Position numbers and translations under genes: made by a program. The notes beneath the pieces are model-generated. The model had not been told where the DNA came from. It searched no databases and worked only from the letters and a program-made list of their open reading frames with translations. From the NCBI GenBank assembly GCA_026400425.1, contig JAPLPC010000618.1, forward strand, positions 1 through 11,714: a stretch of DNA of 11,714 nt. The letters run 5' to 3'. Below, in pieces: positions 1 through 6,389 of this stretch (position 1 is its first letter; every line of letters starts with the position of its first letter). The stretch comes from Hyphomicrobiales bacterium (GTDB lineage: Bacteria > Pseudomonadota > Alphaproteobacteria > Rhizobiales > Xanthobacteraceae).

Positions 1-2
1 CC

Positions 3-332
3 GACGGCACGCTGAAGGCGCTGATCAATGTCGGCCCGACCAATCCGAAGGAATTTTCCGAGGTCACGTCCACCACCGAGCCGCTGCGCGCGCTGACGCA
101 GGCGAGCGGCGGCGATGCCCGTCGTCTCAATGACGGCGCCGGCGTCGAGGTCCCCCGCGTGGTGCCGGTGCGGGCGGGAGCGACCTTCCGCGGCGATGGC
201 TGGATGGGCGTGCACATGCGCGACGCCAGCGTTGTCCGCGGCGTCGGCGTGCTGCCGATGTTTGCCGGCCTGATCGGGCTGCTGCTGCTGCTCGGCGCCT
301 TCGCCGCAACCTGGTTGCGGGAGAGCAGGTGA
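3..332 (+). CDS. C-terminal part of a membrane protein, probably the glutamine amidotransferase-like/vWA-associated family
   Basis: The reading frame is open from the first complete codon of the window and ends at TGA 330-332, giving the last 109 residues of a larger protein. The visible part has a soluble segment followed, near the end, by one hydrophobic helix (about residues 83-104 of the fragment, with the run GLIGLLLLLGAFAATW) and a short basic tail, so the C-terminus lies just across the membrane. The stretch with RVVPVRAG and GDGWMGVHMR resembles the end of large alphaproteobacterial membrane proteins carrying a glutamine amidotransferase-like domain, usually encoded beside MoxR ATPase, DUF58 and vWA genes. 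This family call is from memory of that C-terminal pattern and is tentative; the diagnostic N-terminal domains lie outside the window. That it is a real coding region is much surer: frame, codon usage and stop position are all consistent. Confidence 0.6.
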   Translation, partial: DGTLKALINVGPTNPKEFSEVTSTTEPLRALTQASGGDARRLNDGAGVEVPRVVPVRAGATFRGDGWMGVHMRDASVVRGVGVLPMFAGLIGLLLLLGAFAATWLRESR

Positions 333-338
333 TTCCTT

Positions 339-501
339 CGCCCCGCTTGCGGGGAGAAGGTGGCCCGAGCTGCGGAGCAAGATCGATGCGGATGAGGGGG
401 ACTCTCCGCGGGCTCGGAGCAACTGGAGGGTCCCCTCACCCGACGCCCTTCCTTATGCCTCGCATGCGGACGCCGACCTCTCCCCTCAAGCGGGGCGAGG
501 T
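339..501. repeat. Palindromic intergenic repeat element
   Basis: The element starts with the small hairpin sequence CCCCGCTTGCGGGG (341-354) and ends with the complementary-type CCTCTCCCCTCAAGCGGGG (478-495), so its two ends are inverted relative to each other. Internally GATGAGGGGG (391-400) and GGGTCCCCTCACC (428-440) add a further inverted pair. This 'CTCTCCCC-GCAAG-CGGGGAGAGG' type is, from memory, a very common dispersed intergenic repeat in Rhizobiales. It follows the stop codon of the upstream gene and may act as an mRNA end. An apparent 80-codon open frame across it is not credible as a gene. Positions 502-567 show nothing recognisable. Confidence 0.7.
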
Positions 502-567
502 TCAAAGAAGAGCGTTGCGCAAATCCCACAGCGCTGCAGCCTTCCACACCCCGAACGCCGCAATCCG

Positions 568-591
568 TTGACACCTCGTCCCCCGTCGCGC
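568..591 (+). promoter_or_regulatory. Probable promoter of the DUF2946-receptor unit (-35 TTGACA)
   Basis: TTGACA at 568-573 is a perfect sigma-70-type -35 hexamer. With a 17-18 bp spacer the -10 falls at about 591-597 (GATGTT), a weak hexamer that lies inside the adjacent palindromic operator at 592-610. This arrangement, with the operator over the -10/start region, suits repression by steric block. The transcription start is inferred, not seen. Confidence 0.5.
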
Positions 592-610
592 GATGTTACA
601 TTATAACATC
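592..610. promoter_or_regulatory. Zur-type zinc-uptake operator
   Basis: The sequence GATGTTACATTATAACATC is a near-perfect dyad (GATGTTA / TAACATC around CATTA). Its 15-bp core TGTTACATTATAACA agrees with the classical Zur box core TGTTATANTATAACA at 13 of the 14 defined positions. It overlaps the expected -10 of a TTGACA promoter and lies about 50 bp before the first ORF. Zur represses zinc-uptake genes when zinc is replete; a ZnuD-like receptor downstream fits this. Binding by Zur itself is inference: a related Fur-family member could use the site. Confidence 0.72.
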
Positions 611-657
611 GGCATTGGCTGACCGCTCAGCCGCCGGTGTCGGGGCGGCCTGTCGGC

Positions 658-1023
658 ATGAAGTGGTTTCGCGATCATATCCGCAATGGAGCAAAGCTGG
701 CGCTGTTCGCGCTGGCGGTGCAGATCGTGCTGTCGCTCGGCCATCTCCATCTCGACGAGGTCCATGCCGCGCCGTCTGGATCGGTCATCCAGACCGTGCA
801 GGCACCTTCCGGCCCGGACATCGATCATCAGCAGCACCAAGTCGGCGTTCCCTGTGATGTCTGCGCGGTCATGGCGATGGCCGGTACGGCATTGTTCACG
901 GCGCCGGCGATCCTGCTGCTGCCGGAGGCCGCGGAAATCGCCTTCGCGGCGATCAAGGCCGAGTTCGATCATCTCGATGCCATCAGCGGCGCGCCGCAGC
1001 CGCGCGGTCCACCTTCCATCTGA
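658..1023 (+). CDS. DUF2946 family small membrane protein, first gene of a putative zinc-uptake operon
   Basis: This 121-residue protein has a hydrophobic N-terminal helix (about residues 11-28) that may be a signal anchor. It is followed by a His-containing segment (HLHLDEVH, residues 29-36), DHQQH (56-60), a CDVC motif (66-69), a second hydrophobic helix (about 70-90) and a Pro-rich end (PRGPP). A CxxC just before a helix together with scattered His and a short Pro-rich tail is the DUF2946 pattern. Members of that family are often encoded beside TonB-dependent receptors or metal-handling genes; their biochemical role is not established. The ATG at 658 is preferred, with GGGG at 642-645 as a weak ribosome site; an in-frame GTG at 637 would add seven residues that look non-native. 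It lies directly after the Zur-type operator and 122 nt before the receptor gene, so I infer co-transcription and a role in zinc homeostasis. Metal binding by the His/Cys groups is plausible but unproven. Confidence 0.75.
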   Translation: MKWFRDHIRNGAKLALFALAVQIVLSLGHLHLDEVHAAPSGSVIQTVQAPSGPDIDHQQHQVGVPCDVCAVMAMAGTALFTAPAILLLPEAAEIAFAAIKAEFDHLDAISGAPQPRGPPSI

Positions 1024-1136
1024 CTTCACCTGTGACCAACGCGGCCCGGATTCCGTCCGTGCCGCATCCCCCATGTGAATTTCGCATCATCGCGATCATC
1101 GGCTTCGGCGCAACGACGCGCAGCCGGTGAAGTCAG
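1020..1136 (+). promoter_or_regulatory. Long-range inverted repeat enclosing the intergenic leader of the receptor gene
   Basis: CTGACTTCACC (1020-1030, containing the TGA stop of the DUF2946 gene) is the exact reverse complement of GGTGAAGTCAG (1126-1136). The right arm overlaps the AGGA ribosome site (1135-1138) of the receptor, whose ATG is at 1146. In RNA the pairing would form an 11-bp stem that partly hides the Shine-Dalgarno, with a 95-nt loop. Translation of the upstream stop codon would open it, suggesting translational coupling or attenuation. No known riboswitch class was recognised in the loop. A functional role is inference. Confidence 0.35.
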
Positions 1137-1145
1137 GACCATCTC

Positions 1146-3500
1146 ATGCCCATCTCGTTCAAGCGCGCTTTCCTGCTCGGCTCCACCGCCGTGATCGGAT
1201 GCAGCGGCCTCCCCTCATTCTCCCACGCGCAGACTCAGCTTCCCGCCGTGGAAGTCACCGCGCCGAGCCCGATCGTGCGCCGCAAGCCGGCCGCCCATCC
1301 GCAGGGCCACACCCATGTCACCCGCACCGCGCCGAACCGCACGCAAGTGCCGGTGGAAGCCGAGCCCGTGGCCGCCAGTTCGCCGCCGCAGGGTGAACTC
1401 CCGATCGTGACCGATCAATTCGCCACCGTCACCGTGGTGCCGCGCGAGGAAATCACCCGCTCCGGCGCCACAACGCTGGGCGAGTTGCTCGCCAACAAGC
1501 CCGGCATCGCCGCCTCCGGCTACGCACCCGGCGGTGCCAGCCGTCCGATCATCCGCGGTCTCGACGTCAATCGCGTCGGCATCGTCGAGAACGGCATCAG
1601 CAGCAACGGCGCCTCCGATCTCGGCGAAGACCATTTCGTGCCGGTCGATCCGTTCGCCGCCAATCAGATCGAGGTCATCCGCGGCCCGGCGACGTTGCGC
1701 TACGGCTCACAGTCGATCGGCGGCGTGGTCTCGGCGTCCAACAACCGCATCCCCGACGCATTGCCGAACTGCGCCGTCGCAGCGCCGTTCCAGAGCTACG
1801 GCCTGCCGGTGAAAGCCCCGGTGGCAGGGCTGGCTGCCCCCGGCTGCATGAATGCCGAGGTGCGCACCTCGATCAGTTCGGTCAATCGCGGCATCGACGG
1901 CGGGATCCTGCTGGATGCCGGCGGCGGCAATGTCGCTGTTCATGCCGACGTCTATGGCAGCCGGGCCGGCGACTACAATGTGCCGAGCTATCCCTATGCC
2001 GATCCTGGCCTCGCCTTCAGCGGCCGGCAGCCGAACTCATCGAACCAGTCGTCAGGCGCCTCGGTCGGCGGCTCGTATTTCTTCACCGGCGGCTATATCG
2101 GCGCTGCGATCACGCATAACGACACGACCTACCGCATTCCAGGCGTCGAGGGCGCCGAAGTCGGTACGCGGATCAAGGGCGAGCAGACCAAACTCACCGT
2201 GAAGGGCGAGTATCGTCCGGACTCCGCGGCGATCGATGCGGTCCGGTTCTGGATCGGCGCGACAGACTATCGGCACAACGAGATCGGCCTCGCCGATGCC
2301 GCGGACGCGACGTCCGATGGCGTGCGCCAGACCTTTACCAACAAGGAACAGGAAGGCCGGCTCGAAGTGCAGTTCATGCCCTTCAACGCCCGTTTCGCGA
2401 CTGTGACCTCGGCCGTCGGCCTGCAGGTCAATCATCAGGAACTGACGGCACCGAGCCCGGACGATCCCGGCAGCCCGCTGAATGGGCTGTGGGATCCAAA
2501 TCGCAACACCCGCGTCGCCGGCTACAGCTTCAACGAATTCAAATTCACCGACAGCACGCGCGCCCAGATCGCCGGCCGCATCGAGCATGTGGCCCTGTCG
2601 GGCACGACGCCGTCATTGATCCCCGACGTGTTCGATCTCAACGCTGATCCCGGCGCAATCGGGCCGGCGGTGGGTCGTAACCTCACCTTCACGCCGAAGA
2701 GCGGCAGCATCGGCCTGATTCAGGATCTGCCCTGGTATGGCCTCTCCGCCAGCATCACCGCGCAATATACCGAGCGCGCGCCGAAGCCGGCCGAGCTGTT
2801 TTCGCGCGGCGGCCATGATGCCACCGAGACCTTCGATATCGGCAATCCCAATCTCGGCATCGAGACGGCGAAGTCGATCGAGCTCGGCCTGCGCCGTGCG
2901 GCGGGGCCGGTGCGGTTCGAACTCACGGGCTACTACACGCAGTATAGCGGCTTCATCTATCGCCGCCTCACCGGCAACAATTGCGGCGACGGCGTCTGCG
3001 CCGCCGACCCGACGCTGGAGCTGAACCAGGCGATCTATTCGCAGCGTGATGCGACGTTCCGTGGCGGCGAATTCCAGACCCAGATCGACGTGGCGCAGAT
3101 GTGGGCCGGCACTTTCGGCGTCGAAGGCCAGGCCGATGTGGTGCGCGCGACCTTCGCCGATGGCAGCAACGTGCCGCGCATCCCGCCGGTGCGGGCCGGC
3201 GGCGGCGTATTCTGGCGCGATGCGAACTGGTTCGCGCGCATCAACATGCTGCACGCCTTCGCGCAGAACGACATCGCCGATGTCGCGGAGACGCCGACCA
3301 ATGGCTACAACCTGCTCAAGGCCGAGCTGAGCTACAGAACGCAGCTCGATCCGCGCATCTATGGTGCGAAGGAAATGACGGTCGGCGTGGTCGGCAACAA
3401 CCTGCTGAACGAAAACATCCGCTACGCCACCGCCTACAACAAGGACAACGTGTTGCAGCCCGGGCTGAACGTGCGGGCGTTTGCGAGCGTGAAGTTCTGA
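1146..3500 (+). CDS. znuD: TonB-dependent outer-membrane receptor, ZnuD-like (zinc uptake)
   Basis: This is a complete 784-residue receptor, a usual length for the class. A signal peptide runs to about residue 28 (cut after FSHA). A TonB-box-like PAVEVTAP (33-40) follows, then a basic, His-bearing linker with HPQGHTH (51-57), and the plug (about 87-205) with TVTVVPREEI, RPIIRGLDVNRV (133-144), GEDHFVPVDP and IEVIRGPATLRYGSQSIGGVV (split over 175-195). The rest is a 22-strand-type beta barrel ending in the aromatic C-terminal strand ASVKF. The plug words RPIIRGL.NRV..ENG, DHFVPVDP and IGGVV...NRIP resemble ZnuD-type zinc receptors rather than siderophore or cobalamin receptors. ZnuD moves zinc across the outer membrane using TonB-ExbBD energy. 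The ribosome site AGGA (1135-1138) is 7 nt before the ATG. The Zur-type operator upstream of the preceding gene supports zinc regulation. The receptor class is sure; the substrate rests on sequence words and the operator, and copper or heme remain alternatives. Confidence 0.85.
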   Translation: MPISFKRAFLLGSTAVIGCSGLPSFSHAQTQLPAVEVTAPSPIVRRKPAAHPQGHTHVTRTAPNRTQVPVEAEPVAASSPPQGELPIVTDQFATVTVVPREEITRSGATTLGELLANKPGIAASGYAPGGASRPIIRGLDVNRVGIVENGISSNGASDLGEDHFVPVDPFAANQIEVIRGPATLRYGSQSIGGVVSASNNRIPDALPNCAVAAPFQSYGLPVKAPVAGLAAPGCMNAEVRTSISSVNRGIDGGILLDAGGGNVAVHADVYGSRAGDYNVPSYPYADPGLAFSGRQPNSSNQSSGASVGGSYFFTGGYIGAAITHNDTTYRIPGVEGAEVGTRIKGEQTKLTVKGEYRPDSAAIDAVRFWIGATDYRHNEIGLADAADATSDGVRQTFTNKEQEGRLEVQFMPFNARFATVTSAVGLQVNHQELTAPSPDDPGSPLNGLWDPNRNTRVAGYSFNEFKFTDSTRAQIAGRIEHVALSGTTPSLIPDVFDLNADPGAIGPAVGRNLTFTPKSGSIGLIQDLPWYGLSASITAQYTERAPKPAELFSRGGHDATETFDIGNPNLGIETAKSIELGLRRAAGPVRFELTGYYTQYSGFIYRRLTGNNCGDGVCAADPTLELNQAIYSQRDATFRGGEFQTQIDVAQMWAGTFGVEGQADVVRATFADGSNVPRIPPVRAGGGVFWRDANWFARINMLHAFAQNDIADVAETPTNGYNLLKAELSYRTQLDPRIYGAKEMTVGVVGNNLLNENIRYATAYNKDNVLQPGLNVRAFASVKF

Positions 3501-3510
3501 GGCGCTTGAA

Positions 3511-3614
3511 CTGTCGTTACCCGCGAAAGCGGGTAACCCAGTATACGCAGACATTGGGGATACACATCGTTGATGTCGAATACTGGATCGCCCGGTCGAG
3601 CCGGGCGATGACAG
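3511..3614. repeat. Palindromic intergenic repeat between convergent genes
   Basis: The element opens with CTGTC and a hairpin TACCCGC-GAAA-GCGGGTA, then CCAGTAT (3538-3544). It closes with ATACTGG (3580-3586), a hairpin CGCCCGG-TCGA-CCGGGCG-like stem, and GACAG (3610-3614). The whole is thus an inverted repeat with a hairpin in each arm. It belongs to the dispersed repeats that I recall as common in Bradyrhizobium and relatives. Lying 10 nt after the receptor stop and 16 nt before the end of the convergent acetyltransferase, it may serve as a two-way transcript end. Confidence 0.75.
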
Positions 3615-3630
3615 TTGGGGATTGTGGCTT

Positions 3631-4143
3631 CTACTTCGCCGCGTCCCAGTCCGGGCGCACGGCGCCGGCGAGGCCTTCCGCGGCACCTTCGACGAGCTCG
3701 AGCACCAGCAGGCGGTTCTGGTCCACCGGCCCGGGCATCGTCACGTGGCCCTTTGGAATCATCTTGAAGCCGACACGGCTGTAATAGGGCTCGTCGCCCA
3801 CCAGCACGATCAGCCGATGCCCTTTGGCCCGCGCATCGTGGATCGCGCGATCGAGCAGCTTGCGGCCGACGCCGCGGCTGCGGAAGGGCGGCTCCACGGT
3901 GAGCGGCCCCAGCAGCAGCGCGGGCGTATCGCCGACGCAGATCGGTAATTGTCGGATCGACCCTACCAGCAGCGTGCCGATCCGCGCCGTGAAGGACAGA
4001 TCGAGCAGATGGCTCACATGCTCGCGCAGCCGATAGGCGGACAGCACGAAGCGGCCGGGGCCGAAGGTGCGGGCCACCAGCCGTTCGATCGGCTGGGCAT
4101 CATTGGCGGTTTCCGCCGCGATAATCAGGTCGAGGTCACTCAT
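3631..4143 (-). CDS. GNAT family N-acetyltransferase (YhbS-like)
   Basis: This 170-residue protein fits a single GNAT domain. The acetyl-CoA pyrophosphate loop is visible as PPFRSRGVGRKLLDRAI (about residues 85-101, matching R/QxxGxG/A), preceded by the beta strand LLLGPLTV. The later motif GDEPYYSRVGFK (116-127) is the typical beta-5/alpha-4 region of the YhbS-like branch (COG3153 type), in which Tyr and the GF turn are conserved. The family transfers an acetyl group from acetyl-CoA to an amine; the acceptor here cannot be deduced. It lies 92 nt downstream of the Nudix gene on the same strand, and the two may share a transcript. Its ATG has only a weak ribosome site. It converges on the receptor gene, with a palindromic repeat in between. 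Confidence 0.85.
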   Translation of the reverse strand: MSDLDLIIAAETANDAQPIERLVARTFGPGRFVLSAYRLREHVSHLLDLSFTARIGTLLVGSIRQLPICVGDTPALLLGPLTVEPPFRSRGVGRKLLDRAIHDARAKGHRLIVLVGDEPYYSRVGFKMIPKGHVTMPGPVDQNRLLVLELVEGAAEGLAGAVRPDWDAAK

Positions 4144-4235
4144 GTCGGCCCGCGGGATAGCATCTGGCAGCCGCGCGGTCCATCACCGGCTCTCTCGAAG
4201 CTGGCCGATCGCGGCATGGCCCACACAGGGGCCGA

Positions 4236-4730
4236 TCAGGGTCTGGCCCGCCAGGAGGGGATCAGGGGCTTGCCGTCGAAAACCTCCGCCAGCCGCTGAC
4301 GCGTGCCTTCGGTGGTGGACGGCGGAAGTGCATCCCGCGCGAAGAAGCCTGTCTCGGCGATCTCTCGATTGGGTTCCGGCAGCCGGTCCTGCTGGAAAGC
4401 ACGGACCACATAGACCGCGACATGATCGCGAATCGAGACATGATCGTTGAGAAACACCCCGTGCAGCACCGGCTCGCCGGTCAGCACGATCCGCCCTTCC
4501 TCGCGCAGCTCCATCTCCAGCGCCTCGCGAAATGTCTGGCCGACTTCGACGCCGCCACCGGGCAGATACCAGCCGGTGACATATGTATGCCGGACCAGGA
4601 ACACCCGCCCGGCATGATCAACGACCACTGCGCGCACGCCCAGTGTCATCCCACGGGCCAGGCGGAAATACAGATGCACGAATTTGCGCAACGCCGGCTC
4701 CAGCCGCTGACGAAGGGTGGGCGCGGTCAT
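4236..4730 (-). CDS. Nudix hydrolase domain protein
   Basis: This is a 164-residue single-domain Nudix protein. The Nudix box lies at about residues 58-81, reading GGGVEVGQTFREALEMELRE then EGRI. The metal-binding core glutamates (E-L-x-E-E) are present, but Met occupies the usual Arg of the REUxEE signature, Gln replaces the E of GxE, and EEGRI replaces EExGU. Upstream are LGVRAVVVD and FLVRHTYVTGWYLPGG, the usual strands leading into the box. Nudix enzymes hydrolyse nucleoside diphosphates linked to another group; the substrate is unknown. Three in-frame ATGs exist (4745, 4739, 4730). I chose 4730 because AGGA at 4739-4742 lies 8 nt before it. The gene is divergent from the metallophosphoesterase and is followed by the GNAT gene. 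Confidence 0.85.
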   Translation of the reverse strand: MTAPTLRQRLEPALRKFVHLYFRLARGMTLGVRAVVVDHAGRVFLVRHTYVTGWYLPGGGVEVGQTFREALEMELREEGRIVLTGEPVLHGVFLNDHVSIRDHVAVYVVRAFQQDRLPEPNREIAETGFFARDALPPSTTEGTRQRLAEVFDGKPLIPSWRARP

Positions 4731-4738
4731 GGCAGTCA

Positions 4739-4742
4739 TCCT
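4739..4742 (-). promoter_or_regulatory. Ribosome binding site that decides the Nudix start
   Basis: On the minus strand AGGA is followed after 8 nt by ATG at 4730. It overlaps the two upstream in-frame ATGs (4745, 4739), which have no comparable site. This favours the shorter protein beginning MTAPTLRQRL. Confidence 0.5.
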
Positions 4743-4790
4743 CATCGGGGCACGCAGCTTCGTCCTTGCGTCGTCGCGGCCACCTTGCCA

Positions 4791-4806
4791 AAACCCGACA
4801 GGGTTT
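4791..4806. promoter_or_regulatory. Short perfect dyad in the Nudix/metallophosphoesterase divergent spacer
   Basis: AAACCC-GACA-GGGTTT is a perfect 6-bp inverted repeat with a 4-nt centre, in the 110-nt spacer between the two divergent starts and 35 nt before the phosphoesterase ATG. It could be an operator or a small hairpin in the leader. No convincing -35/-10 pair was found around it. Confidence 0.25.
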
Positions 4807-4840
4807 CACAACCGTATGTTCAGCGACTGCTTGGCCATCC

Positions 4841-5725
4841 ATGACCGTATTCACGCTTGCGCATCTGTCCGACCCGCATGTGCCGCCGATGCCCGAGCCG
4901 CAGTGGCGCGAACTGCTGAGCCAGCGTGTGCTCGGCTATATCAACTGGAAGCGCAACCGGCATCTTCATCACCGGCGCGACATGCTCGATGTGCTGGTCG
5001 CCGACCTGCAGGCGCAGCGCCCGGACCACATCGCCATCACCGGCGATCTGGTCAACCTGGCGCTTGCCGCCGAATTTCCGCGCGTGCGACGCTGGATCGA
5101 GGTGGTCGGCCGCCCCGATGAGGTCTCGCTGGTGCCCGGCAATCACGACGCCTATGTGCGCGGCGCGCTGGAAAGCTTCAAGGAGACCTTCGGCGACTAC
5201 ATGTGCAGCGACGATGCCGCAACACCTAGCTTTCCGTATCTGCGCATCCGCGACCCCATCGCGCTGGTCGGCGTCTCGTCTGGCGTGCCGACGGCGCCGT
5301 TCATGGCAACCGGATGGCTCGGCGCCGCGCAGATCGAGATGCTCGATCGGCTGCTTGCGAGCCTTGCCGATACACATCTGTTTCGCGTGCTGCTGATCCA
5401 CCATCCGCTGCGCTCGAACAAATGGATGAAGCGCCTCACCGACTCCGACGCGCTGCAGGGCGTGTTGAAACAGCACGGCGTCGAACTGGTCCTGCAGGGC
5501 CATGACCACGTTCACTCGACCATGTGGTTCGAAGGCCCGCAGCGCCGCATTCCCGTGATCGGCGTGCCGTCGGCGTCATCACTGGCGCACGGTCACAAGC
5601 CGGCGGCGGCTTACAATCTGTTTGCGATCGAACGCGACGGCGAACGCTGGCGCTGCGAACAGACGGTGCGCGGCTTCGGCGATGGCGACATGGTGCATGA
5701 ATTGAAGCGGACGCTGCTGGTGTAG
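4841..5725 (+). CDS. Calcineurin-like metallophosphoesterase (cyclic nucleotide phosphodiesterase-like)
   Basis: This 294-residue protein carries the full set of two-metal phosphoesterase motifs in order: DxH in LSDPHV (Asp11, His13), GDLVN (Asp69, Asn72), GNHD (Asn101, His102), HHP (His187, His188) and GHDHVH (220-225). The spacing and length match the COG1409 / class III cyclic nucleotide phosphodiesterase branch. It has no signal peptide, so it should be cytoplasmic. The true substrate of such proteins is often not the cyclic nucleotide, so I do not name one. The ATG at 4841 is the only sensible start because the DxH motif follows within 11 residues; its ribosome site is poor. A much longer open frame extends upstream to 4583 but is antisense to the Nudix gene. 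It is convergent with the tail-anchored protein gene, with 12 nt between stop codons. Confidence 0.88.
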   Translation: MTVFTLAHLSDPHVPPMPEPQWRELLSQRVLGYINWKRNRHLHHRRDMLDVLVADLQAQRPDHIAITGDLVNLALAAEFPRVRRWIEVVGRPDEVSLVPGNHDAYVRGALESFKETFGDYMCSDDAATPSFPYLRIRDPIALVGVSSGVPTAPFMATGWLGAAQIEMLDRLLASLADTHLFRVLLIHHPLRSNKWMKRLTDSDALQGVLKQHGVELVLQGHDHVHSTMWFEGPQRRIPVIGVPSASSLAHGHKPAAAYNLFAIERDGERWRCEQTVRGFGDGDMVHELKRTLLV

Positions 5726-5756
5726 GCGACGGCAAGGTTATTGCCCGCGCGTCGCC
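5725..5756. terminator. Possible bidirectional hairpin at a convergent gene end
   Basis: GGCGACG (5725-5731) pairs with CGTCGCC (5750-5756), and within it GCAA (5732-5735) pairs with TTGC (5741-5744) around GGTTA. The hairpin overlaps both stop codons of the convergent genes. There is no T-tract on either side, so a rho-independent terminator is not demonstrated. Confidence 0.3.
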
Positions 5757-6289
5757 ACCAGCAATGCGATCGCAAACAATCCGATCGCGCCGACGAGGAC
5801 ACCAGCTGCAAACGGCCAGAACCGGCTGCGCTGCTTCACCACCGGTGCCGGCTCCTGCGCCGGGGCGATCACCGTGGTCAGCGCGTGCTCGCGCTCCACC
5901 ATCCGCCGCGCGATATAATCGGTGACCGCCTTCACCATGGTCGAAACGTCGTGCGATTCGGCCAGCACCTTGCGGCCGAAGCGGCTGTCCTGCACGAGGC
6001 GATAGCTGCGCTTGTCGCGCCCCATCACCACATGGGCGATCATGTCGATCCACAGCCGCGGCGTGTCGCCCTGGCTGATGCCGCGGTCGAACAGATCGAT
6101 CTCGTGAGGGATCTCGGCGAACAGCGGATCGAGCGCCTCGTTGAGGATTTCGAGCCGGGCGACTTCGGCATCGCGCAGATCGACGACGACGCCGGTGCGA
6201 TCGGCCGCCTCAATGCGGGCCTGCCGGAGTGCATCACGGAGCCGCCGGGGCTGAACATCATTGGCGGCGCTGCTGGTCCCATTCGCCAT
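5738..6289 (-). CDS. Conserved hypothetical tail-anchored membrane protein
   Basis: I do not recognise a named domain in this 183-residue protein. It has a charged, helical cytoplasmic N-terminal region (about 10-60, rich in Arg, Asp and Glu), a middle part with DTPRLWIDMIAHVVM and KRSYRLVQDSRFGRKVL (75-109), a second helical stretch with DYIARRMVEREHAL (124-137), and a Pro/Ala linker. A single strong transmembrane helix (about 158-179) sits just before the three-residue tail RGQ. With no signal peptide, the topology is that of a C-tail-anchored protein with the body in the cytoplasm. I recall similar proteins in Rhizobiales without assigned function. The start is supported by GGCGGAG about 6 nt upstream of the ATG. 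It is transcribed alone, converging on the phosphoesterase gene. Confidence 0.8.
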   Translation of the reverse strand: MANGTSSAANDVQPRRLRDALRQARIEAADRTGVVVDLRDAEVARLEILNEALDPLFAEIPHEIDLFDRGISQGDTPRLWIDMIAHVVMGRDKRSYRLVQDSRFGRKVLAESHDVSTMVKAVTDYIARRMVEREHALTTVIAPAQEPAPVVKQRSRFWPFAAGVLVGAIGLFAIALLVATRGQ

Positions 6290-6389
6290 TTGAACTCCGC
6301 CTCAACACTGCCACGACCGGTGCTTTAACCTATCAGTTACGATAAGTCCCGGAAAGCGCGTTTGTTTCCAGAGGTTTGCCCCATACACA

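Noticed and set aside
329..571. 80-codon plus-strand frame after the first gene
   Set aside because: It translates a palindromic intergenic repeat; no ribosome site and composition unlike neighbouring genes.
601..1074. 157-codon minus-strand frame over the DUF2946 gene
   Set aside because: Arg-rich antisense product that runs across the intergenic leader; the plus-strand frame has helices, a CxxC and operon context.
2613..3686. 357-codon minus-strand open frame opposite the receptor gene
   Set aside because: It is antisense to the beta-barrel region of a clear TonB receptor; its Arg/Ala/Gly-rich product has no domain, and long antisense frames are typical of high-GC DNA.
4583..4840. 86-codon N-terminal extension of the metallophosphoesterase frame
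   Set aside because: It overlaps the Nudix gene on the other strand and is not domain-like; the ATG at 4841 gives a normal-length enzyme.
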